A stretch of 15,695 nucleotides of DNA. Source: CAIQOK01 sp043781315. GTDB lineage: Bacteria > Verrucomicrobiota > Verrucomicrobiia > Limisphaerales > CAIQOK01. How positions within the stretch are numbered: the stretch's first letter is position 1; the number at the start of each line of letters is the position of its first letter. The DNA lies in contig JAYWBR010000210.1 in the NCBI GenBank assembly GCA_043781315.1, positions 1 through 15,695 on the forward strand, in the 5' to 3' direction. Positions 8,201-12,235 of the stretch are shown piece by piece. The translations under genes and the position numbers were made by a program. The notes beneath the pieces were generated by a model. That model was not told the origin of the DNA. It saw nothing but the letters and a program-made list of their open reading frames with translations, and did no database searches.

Positions 8201-8653
8201 TTGGTTTGGACCGACGGCCAAACGGGACAAAACACCGGCGGCGGCGGGGATTTGCATGTGAACTTTTCACTGCCGCAATCGCAATGCATTGTGCTCCTCA
8301 ATGCGACCGGGCAATTGGTGGACGGAGTGGACTTGTTTCCGCAGGCCGCCGACACCGCCAGCGGCAGCAAATTGGATGGCGATCCGGCGATGCTGAGCCT
8401 GTTTGCTGCGACGCCGCGACAATCCAACAACCAGATTTGGTCAGAGTCACCGGGGGCGGCGGCAGGCACGGTGCGTTTGAGTTTCAACGGATTCCCGTTT
8501 GCCGCACACCGCATCCTGACCACCACCAATCTTCAAAACCCGGTTTGGACAACGCTTGCCACCGTGTGGGCGGATGGCTTGGGGGCGCTCAGTCTGGTGG
8601 ATTCCAACGCGTCGGTTTTCAGCCGGCGATTCTATCGCGCCATTTCACCGTAA
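5282..8653 (+). CDS. Secreted GH59 galactocerebrosidase-like enzyme with two F5/8C domains and a lamin-tail domain
   Basis: The protein is 1123 residues with a signal peptide (cleavage likely after Ala25, STRA|VE). Residues ~30-430 closely resemble animal galactosylceramidase (GALC): FQGLGAVSAGASSRLLIDYP, SQILDYLFKPNYGA, HLKVEIGGE, STDGTEPTH, YEWWLM, VGAHYPG, AHTTQFAQPGW. The acid/base is Glu177 (GVHNES; animal enzymes have WNER) and the nucleophile is Glu258 (LWSSEE). After a linker (~433-452), a lectin-like domain (~453-643) also matches the GALC third domain (FKDDFES, LIGD, GRVG, AQFDNF). Then follow two homologous F5/8C domains (647-771 and 778-900), a lamin-tail domain (~903-1035, RINEWM, WFELYNAG) and a C-terminal module ending in RRFYRAISP, a tail style common in large verrucomicrobial secreted proteins. 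The family hydrolyses terminal beta-galactosides. Galactolipids, galactans or other galactosides are possible substrates; which one is unknown. Confidence 0.9.
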   Translation: MKRAALRCLRLGLCIAALSTYSTRAVEVVLDAHVTGRVFQGLGAVSAGASSRLLIDYPETQRSQILDYLFKPNYGAALPHLKVEIGGEVNSTDGTEPTHQRTATDTNYNRGYEWWLMQQAVARNPNIQLDSLAWGAPGWIGGGNYYSTDMINYICNFLNGAKKFYNLNINLTGVHNESAYQTSWIKSLRNALNANGLARVKIIAADEWSDGWTIVTNIIADVALSNAIYAVGAHYPGQVDNTSPAAAKTLSQPLWSSEEGIGGATWAKAQSLAQVYNRNYIIGKMTKDEIWSPITSYYDILPAAGSGLMKANTPWSGAYQVTPAIWATAHTTQFAQPGWTYLEGGASALLAGGGSFVTLMSSNNTDYSIVIETTGATAAQSVTFHLTNGLSTGTVHVWRTTALQYFTEQNDIAPMNGAFTISLATNCIYTLTTTTGQAKGGATSPAAAPFPLPFKDDFESYAGAKTPKFFSDQAGTFETFTRAERQGQCLRQVLLQIGLEWAAEWQPYTLIGDASWQNYDVSADVLIETNSGLAFVMGRVGSVPGFSDALPRGYWLALNTGSRDWELHSSSNLLASGSATVAVSTWHNLRLAMMGSILSCYVDGVLVTNLADYTYSSGMAGLGCGWHGAQFDNFTLRQLHRGSFNFALTATASTSSVWKNDPNYAASMANDNDSTTRWNSAFPTLTNEWQELDFPAPTTFDRTVYSEFGGRVSGYQLQHWNGSAWITDVNGGTIGDSASDIFPTVTATRVRLYFTNFVSTPSIYEFGVYDDAPATHLATAATASASSVWSSSYTANLANDNNFSTRWNAGFGTTNNQWLELDWPAPVSFNRTVLSQFADRVTSYAIQHWNGSAWVSDVVGGQLGASKTDVFPTVTASSIRFVVLTATNVPSIREFQVFHDPPSVASIRINEWMINNTHTLADPVGGQFQPWFELYNAGATNVNLTGYLLGGAWTNLYQFQIPAGYSLAASNFMLVWTDGQTGQNTGGGGDLHVNFSLPQSQCIVLLNATGQLVDGVDLFPQAADTASGSKLDGDPAMLSLFAATPRQSNNQIWSESPGAAAGTVRLSFNGFPFAAHRILTTTNLQNPVWTTLATVWADGLGALSLVDSNASVFSRRFYRAISP
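7220..7981 (+). repeat. Tandem duplication of an F5/8C domain inside the GH59 gene
   Basis: Residues 647-771 and 778-900 of the GH59 protein are two copies of one domain. Matching landmarks occur in the same order: ATASTSSVW / ATASASSVW, MANDNDSTTRWN / LANDNNFSTRWN, ELDFPAP / ELDWPAP, QHWNGSAWITDV / QHWNGSAWVSDV, and DIFPTVTA / DVFPTVTA. The copies have diverged moderately, so the duplication is not recent. Domains of this type bind glycans, and two in series would be expected to increase avidity for a polymer or cell surface. Confidence 0.85.
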
Positions 8654-8911
8654 AATTTGTCCCTCGCCGCTTCCAAACCGCATTTCACAAGATTGGCGCT
8701 GTGATAAAATCAGCAATGCGATTGTGAAAATACGATATTGAGCAGCGCAACCGGGGGGGGGTAATTTTAGTATGTCACCAACTGAAATGCACGCCCTGAC
8801 GGCACGGCGAATCGTGGTTTCTTTTGGCGGGAAAATTTGAGATGTGGCGCGGAGCCAGCGGTAGAATAAAACCTAGTCGCCGGCCAGCCCGCCATTTAGA
8901 AAGTTAATATC
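8654..8911. other. Intergenic region with a G9 homopolymer
   Basis: No gene is supported. The notable element is a run of nine G at 8753-8761, preceded by CC and followed by TAATTTTAG. No convincing terminator hairpin with a T-run was found after the GH59 stop at 8653, and no clear promoter was found for the pseudopilin remnant at 8912. Confidence 0.5.
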
Positions 8912-9258
8912 GTGAAACGACCCTTTAAATCAAACCGCGCGCTGAACCACCCTGGTTCTGTGGCGGGTTTCACCCTAATTGAATTGCTCGTCGTCATTGC
9001 CATTATTGCGATTCTGGCGGCGATGCTGCTGCCGGCCTTGGCGCGCGCCAAGGCAAGGCCAAGGACATTTCCTGCATCAATTACATCAAGCAATTGGGGC
9101 TGGCCAACACCATGTATCTTACGGACTCTGGCGGGAAATGTTTTGACTACACCACGCCCTGGCTTTTCCAGCTCGTGAATTACTCGCTGAAAAATCTCAA
9201 CGTTCTGCCCTGTCCTTCTTCGCTAAACTTCAACAATCCCGTTTCTGGGAGCTTATAA
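8912..9258 (+). pseudogene. Frameshifted type II pseudopilin-like gene (prepilin N-terminal methylation domain)
   Basis: The GTG at 8912 starts a short basic leader followed by the prepilin peptidase site and hydrophobic helix GFTLIELLVVIAIIAILAAM, then LLPALARAKA. Just after this, near 9050-9060, the reading frame breaks. In the +1-shifted frame the expected verrucomicrobial pseudopilin continuation appears: KDISCINYIKQLGLANTMYL, TDSGGKCFDYTTPWLFQLVN, then LPCPSS, up to a TAA at 9256-9258. One missing base in AAGGCAAGGCC (9051-9060) would join the two frames. Even when repaired the gene is short (about 115 codons) and lacks the C-terminal half common in these proteins, so it appears both frameshifted and truncated. 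Intact members are secreted or pilus-like proteins processed by a prepilin peptidase. A sequencing error could explain the frameshift but not the truncation. Confidence 0.8.
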
Positions 9259-9421
9259 CCGCGATATAGATGAGGTGCGTATTTATAATCGAGCGCTCAC
9301 AGGCGAAGAAATACTTCAGCTGGAGACGGTTCCCGAACCGACGGTTAGCGCGCTGTGTCTCTTTGGCATTGGATTTATGGCAACACACAGGACGCGGAAG
9401 TTGTACCGAAAGCTCTTCTGA
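9242..9421 (+). pseudogene. Orphan C-terminal fragment of a LamG-type PEP-CTERM protein
   Basis: In the frame ending with the TGA at 9419-9421 the sequence reads AYNRDIDEVRIYNRALTGEE, then a glutamine/leucine turn, then VPEPTVSALCLFGIGFMATH and a basic end (RTRKLYRKLF). The first part is the last beta strands of a LamG / concanavalin-A-like lectin domain (the DEVRIYNRAL signature). The second is a PEP-CTERM sorting tail. No start codon or upstream domain exists: the sequence abuts and slightly overlaps the end of the pseudopilin remnant. It is best read as the tail of a deleted gene fused to unrelated debris. Exosortase processing would apply to intact relatives only. Confidence 0.75.
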
Positions 9422-9463
9422 ACGAGTAGCCGACGGCATCTTTCCAAAGGTCGGCGTGAAAAT

Positions 9464-9583
9464 CTAAAGCGCCACAAATTCCGGCCTGATTCCCTTTTTG
9501 TCGCAGTGCAAAATCGCGACGCTCCGGGCCGCGCCGAGCTTGGTCGGCCCGCGTAGCGCGGATTGAAAAACAGCTTGCCAACC
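9464..9583 (-). pseudogene. Degenerate duplicate of the 3' end of the neighbouring phosphodiesterase gene
   Basis: On the minus strand this stretch encodes KLFFNPRYAGRP and, after a 1-bp frameshift, a tail matching GAARSVAILHCDKKGIRPEF, ending at TAG (9464-9466). It corresponds to the last ~38 codons of the phosphodiesterase gene at 10151-10612. At DNA level 9468-9535 matches 10155-10222 with three mismatches by eye, and similarity weakens towards 9580. It has no start, begins directly after the toxin stop codon, and cannot encode a working enzyme. It is listed as a duplicated gene fragment flanking the toxin-antitoxin pair. Confidence 0.85.
9468..9580. repeat. Direct repeat copy 1 (phosphodiesterase 3' end)
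   Basis: First of two direct copies about 687 bp apart; the other is at 10155-10267. The copies begin at AGCGCCACAA and share GATTCCCTTTTTGTCGCAGT. The outer 68 bp are nearly identical, while the inner part carries several substitutions and one indel. Together the two copies bracket the toxin-antitoxin genes. Confidence 0.85.
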
Positions 9584-9874
9584 TTATTTTCGGCCAAGCC
9601 CGTGTTCGGGACTACGCTTGTTGTGCCGCACAACCGTGATGCAAATTTTTCCGGGCAGCGCGCGAAACAAAAAGTGGTAGGGAAATCGTTGGCGGTTGAC
9701 GCGCCGAAGTCCCGGGTCGGTGAAATGAAAATGCTCGGGGTTATTGGCGGCCGCTTCAATGCGAGACATAAGCTCGTTCCAGAACTCATCCGCCAGACGA
9801 ACCGAAATGTCGTCGTAATATCTGAGGATGCCGTTCACGTCCCGTTGCACGGACGGATGGTAGGTGACCCTCAT
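9584..9874 (-). CDS. RelE/ParE-family toxin of a type II toxin-antitoxin pair
   Basis: A 96-residue protein with the compact RelE/ParE layout: N-terminal MRVTYHPSVQRDVNGILRYY, an alpha-helical hairpin containing LADEFWNELMSRIEAAANNP, then RRVNRQRFPYHFLFRA and a C-terminal strand (ICITVVRHNKRSPEHGLGRK). Length and motif order fit the family. Such toxins inhibit growth by mRNA cleavage (RelE) or gyrase poisoning (ParE); which applies here cannot be told. Its ATG overlaps the stop of the upstream antitoxin gene in an ATGA arrangement, giving translational coupling with the antitoxin made first. The gene ends directly at the duplicated phosphodiesterase fragment. The frame is intact and the gene looks functional. 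Confidence 0.85.
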   Translation of the reverse strand: MRVTYHPSVQRDVNGILRYYDDISVRLADEFWNELMSRIEAAANNPEHFHFTDPGLRRVNRQRFPYHFLFRALPGKICITVVRHNKRSPEHGLGRK

Positions 9875-10086
9875 CGTCCGCGTTCGGCTCGAACCCGGTG
9901 GACGAATTCCTCGTGCGACAAAGGCTCAACCGTGCCGCTCTCCAGTTCGCGCGCGCGCACGGCCACTTCCTCGTCGGAAACCTCCGTGCCCGGAGGTGGA
10001 AGGGTATTCAAAAGTTTGCAGACCAGGTCAACCCGCTGACCTTCCGGCAGTGCGATGGCTTCCCTCTCAATCTCCTGCAATTTCAT
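9871..10086 (-). CDS. Addiction-module antitoxin (TIGR02574-like, partner of the RelE/ParE toxin)
   Basis: A 71-residue acidic protein starting MKLQEIEREAIALPEGQRVD and continuing LVCKLLNTLP, the pattern of the putative addiction module component family (TIGR02574 / Pfam Put_addiction). In that family a short N-terminal helix with LPxxxRxxLxxxLLxxL is followed by a toxin-binding helix; here that part is rich in Glu and Arg (EVAVRARELESG). The frame is open upstream to about 10224, but that extension is a wrong-frame reading of the phosphodiesterase 3' end, so the ATG at 10086 is chosen. The antitoxin neutralises the toxin and usually represses the operon. The gap of 64 bp to the phosphodiesterase stop could hold its own promoter or allow read-through. 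Confidence 0.82.
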   Translation of the reverse strand: MKLQEIEREAIALPEGQRVDLVCKLLNTLPPPGTEVSDEEVAVRARELESGTVEPLSHEEFVHRVRAERGR

Positions 10087-10150
10087 GCGTTTAGCGTAGC
10101 AGCGGGAAGCGCTCTGCGCAATGCGGAAACCCACCGGGATTTCCAGCTTT

Positions 10151-10612
10151 TTACAGCGCCACAAACTCCGGCCTGATTCCCTTTTTGTCGCAGTGCAAAA
10201 TGGCGACGCTGCGGGCCGCGCCAAACTTGGGCCGGCCGGCGTAACCTGGATTCAAAAACAACATCCCGCCGAGCGTTTCACTGGATTGCCGGTGCGTGTG
10301 GCCGAAGACCACGACCTCCGGCCGCTGGCGCAAAATGTGCCGGGCGGTCTGCTGGTCCAGCGCCTGCGGAATCAAGATGTGCTGGATGAGAAATTTTCGC
10401 CCGGCCAGCTCGATGGTTGCCGTCAGTTTGAGCGACATCGTCACGTCGTTGTTCCCTAACGCGGCGGTGACAGGCGCGATCTGTTCAAGCTGGAAAAGTA
10501 TCCAGGCCGTGCAGACATCGCCCGCGTGCAGGATGTGATCCACGCCGGCGAAAATGTCCGGTACGCGGGGGTCGAGGAAATCGTGGGTGTCGGAGATGAC
10601 GCCGATTTTCAT
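10151..10612 (-). CDS. YfcE/MJ0936-type metallophosphoesterase
   Basis: A 153-residue protein with the metal-site motifs of the small calcineurin-like phosphodiesterases: D8-T-H10 in VISDTHD, G31-D32 in HAGDV, G53-N-N-D56, and G104-H-T-H107 in VFGHTH, followed by NPGYAGRPK, close to the family NPGS turn. These enzymes use Mn or a similar metal to hydrolyse phosphodiester bonds of small molecules; the physiological substrate is generally unknown. The usual THGH segment is replaced by IQHILIPQ (76-83), keeping His78 but not the second His. The ATG at 10612 is chosen because it places the first metal motif at residue 8, as in relatives; a longer in-frame start at 10657 adds a non-conserved basic stretch. 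It lies downstream of the membrane-protein gene on the same strand. Its 3' end is duplicated beyond the toxin-antitoxin pair. Confidence 0.9.
   Translation of the reverse strand: MKIGVISDTHDFLDPRVPDIFAGVDHILHAGDVCTAWILFQLEQIAPVTAALGNNDVTMSLKLTATIELAGRKFLIQHILIPQALDQQTARHILRQRPEVVVFGHTHRQSSETLGGMLFLNPGYAGRPKFGAARSVAILHCDKKGIRPEFVAL
10155..10267. repeat. Direct repeat copy 2 (within the intact phosphodiesterase gene)
   Basis: This is the intact counterpart of the repeat at 9468-9580 and forms the last ~110 bp of the phosphodiesterase gene. The pair could recombine and delete the toxin-antitoxin pair while keeping a phosphodiesterase 3' end, though the fragment's frameshift would then alter the C-terminus depending on the crossover point. 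Confidence 0.85.
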
Positions 10613-10650
10613 GTTCGTGCTGCGTGAAACGTGATGCGGCGGCCTTGGCC

Positions 10651-10671
10651 GGTTCACGGTTCACGGTTCAC
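10651..10671. repeat. Three tandem copies of a 7-bp repeat (GGTTCAC)
   Basis: GGTTCAC occurs three times head to tail across the stop codon of the membrane-protein gene, in the 55-bp gap before the phosphodiesterase start. Copy number may vary by slippage. Because the stop lies within the repeat, changes would alter only the extreme C-terminus of the membrane protein. No binding factor can be named. Confidence 0.7.
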
Positions 10672-11270
10672 GCCTTCGCCTCCTCCGGCTCGGCTTCGGA
10701 TTCTTCCTCGCCCTTCACGCCCGCGACTTTGTCCGCCGGGGATTCCGCCGTGAGTTTCATCGCGCCGACAAACAGTCCGGTGAACAGTCCGCCGCTCATC
10801 AGGGTGTTGCGGAAAAACTCCCACGTCGGCGGATAACCCGGCAGTCCCGTCGTGAGTGCCTGCACCCAGCCCATGAGGGTTTTGGCGTAGCCCGGATTGT
10901 GGAACCACGACGCGGTGTTGGTGATGAGGTAAAACAAAATTGCGCCAAGCACGCCGCCGCCCAACAGCTTGAGAAAATTCATCCCCGGCTTGAACTGGCG
11001 TCCGAGCAGAACGATCGCCGCGAAGGCGAGGGTTTTCAAAAGCATGTAGCCGCTGAAGACGGGTTCGTGGTAGAAAAACAGGTTGAGCAAAACATCCGTG
11101 ACGAGCAGCGCCCCCATCGGCAGCCACCACGCCATCGCGCCGCTGAAATAAACCCCGCCGCAAAACGCCAGTGCGTAGGCCGCGCTGAAATTCAGCGGCA
11201 ACAGGCCGGGAATCCGCGACAACGCGAACACCAGCATCAAGGCCAGCGGAAAGATGGTTTTACTTTTCAC
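10668..11270 (-). CDS. DUF6580-like integral membrane protein (ECF-transporter-like fold)
   Basis: A 200-residue protein with about five hydrophobic segments: IFPLALMLVFALSRI at the start, AYALAFCGGVYFSGAMAWWL, MGALLVTDVLLNLFF, LKTLAFAAIVLLG, and LGAILFYLITNTASWF with a later GGLFTGLFVGAM. The features FSAAYALAFCGGVYF and the LLVTDVLL segment are those of the DUF6580 group, whose members look like the S components of ECF vitamin transporters; the ligand is unknown. The C-terminus is a charged Glu/Ala/Lys tail (EEESEAEPEEAKA) expected to be cytoplasmic. The start is GTG at 11270, preceded by GGAT. The gene is divergent from the CvfB-like gene, with a 95-bp shared spacer, and is followed after 55 bp by the phosphodiesterase on the same strand. 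DUF assignment is from recall of the family pattern. Confidence 0.7.
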   Translation of the reverse strand: MKSKTIFPLALMLVFALSRIPGLLPLNFSAAYALAFCGGVYFSGAMAWWLPMGALLVTDVLLNLFFYHEPVFSGYMLLKTLAFAAIVLLGRQFKPGMNFLKLLGGGVLGAILFYLITNTASWFHNPGYAKTLMGWVQALTTGLPGYPPTWEFFRNTLMSGGLFTGLFVGAMKLTAESPADKVAGVKGEEESEAEPEEAKA

Positions 11271-11361
11271 AAGGTTATCCTAGCGCAAAGCCGCATTTGG
11301 TCACGCAAAACTGTGACTTCAACGCCGGGTGATTTTCCTCCCGATTGCGCGTCGGTGAATC

Positions 11362-11367
11362 TATAAT
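11362..11367 (+). promoter_or_regulatory. Consensus -10-like TATAAT at the CvfB gene start
   Basis: TATAAT overlaps the possible ATG at 11366. If it is a functional -10 box, transcription would begin near 11374-11375, exactly at the next in-frame ATG (11375), giving a leaderless mRNA. The -35 position (about 11339-11344) has no good match, so this is tentative. The alternative is that the ATG at 11366 is used with GGTGA (11354-11358) as its ribosome-binding site. Confidence 0.3.
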
Positions 11368-12235
11368 GCCTCGTATGGCAATCATCGGCAGACGCAACAC
11401 GCTTTCCATCGAACGCGCATCCGGCCCCGGCCTCTACCTCAACGGTGGCGCGCTGGGCGAAATCCTTTTGCCCGGGCGTTACATCACCAAGGCGATGGTG
11501 CCCGGTGCGAAGCTGGACGTGTTTGTCTATCTCGATTCCGAAGACCGCCTCGTCGCCACCACGGAAACGCCGCTCGCAATGGTCGGTGAGTTTGCCTGCC
11601 TGAAAGTCATCAGCCTCAATCTCCGCATCGGTGCGTTTCTCGACTGGGGTTTGTCCAAGGATTTGCTGCTGCCGTTCCGTGAACAGGAAACTCCCGTGCG
11701 CGTCGGCCAATCCGTCGTCGCCTGCGTTTATCTCGATGAGAAAACCAACCGCATCGTCGCCAGCACGCGCTTGCGGCGGCAATTGAACCGTTCGCGCAAC
11801 ACTTATCGCGACGGCCAGCCCGCCGAACTTCTCATCACCGGAAAAACTCCGCTGGGCTACAACGCCATCGTGGACAACGACCGTCTCGGCCTGCTCTATC
11901 ACGACAATCTCGCCACGCCGCTCGCGATCGGTCAGCGGATCAAAGGTTTCGTCCGCACCGTTCGTCCCGGTGGCAAGCTGGATTTGAGCCTCGATCCTTC
12001 CGGTTACAAACGCGTGGCTCCGTTGAAAGATCAGATCGTTCAACTACTCGAAGCCAAAGGCGGCAAGCTGGACTTCGACGACAGCAGTTCGCCGGAAGCC
12101 ATTCGCGCCACGTTCGGTTGCAGCAAGAAAGCCTTCAAGCAGGCCCTCGGCGCGCTCTACAAATCGCGGCGCATCGCCTTCCGCAATCCCGGCATGGAAC
12201 TGCTCGACAACACCACCTTCTCACCGGGCCGCTGA
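11366..12235 (+). CDS. CvfB-like S1-domain RNA-binding protein
   Basis: A 289-residue protein (start at 11366; 286 residues if 11375 is used). The layout follows CvfB/YitL: N-terminal IGRRNTLSIER and the motif GEILLPGRYI, the domain YLDSEDRLVATTETP, the S1 domain KVISLNLRIGAFLDWGLSKD with LLLPFREQ, a further S1-like domain (YNAIVDNDRLGLLYHDN, GFVRTVRPGGKLDLSL) and a C-terminal winged helix (about 215-289; FGCSKKAFKQALGALYKSRR). Known members bind RNA and affect virulence or stress gene expression in Firmicutes; the molecular role is only partly defined. GGTGA at 11354-11358 lies 7 nt before the ATG at 11366. The stop overlaps the start of the SNF2 gene (TGATG), so the two are co-translated. 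Length is normal and no damage is seen. Confidence 0.9.
   Translation: MPRMAIIGRRNTLSIERASGPGLYLNGGALGEILLPGRYITKAMVPGAKLDVFVYLDSEDRLVATTETPLAMVGEFACLKVISLNLRIGAFLDWGLSKDLLLPFREQETPVRVGQSVVACVYLDEKTNRIVASTRLRRQLNRSRNTYRDGQPAELLITGKTPLGYNAIVDNDRLGLLYHDNLATPLAIGQRIKGFVRTVRPGGKLDLSLDPSGYKRVAPLKDQIVQLLEAKGGKLDFDDSSSPEAIRATFGCSKKAFKQALGALYKSRRIAFRNPGMELLDNTTFSPGR

Noticed and set aside
10087..10224. Upstream extension of the antitoxin reading frame
   Set aside because: It is an out-of-frame reading of the phosphodiesterase 3' end; the antitoxin family match starts at the ATG at 10086.
9468..10267. CRISPR array or insertion sequence
   Set aside because: Only two copies of a long repeat are present, with genes rather than spacers between them, and no transposase is encoded.
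11267..12043. 258-codon minus-strand open frame over the CvfB-like gene
   Set aside because: It is antisense to a convincing S1-domain gene and its 3' end runs into the divergent membrane-protein start. The composition is not protein-like.
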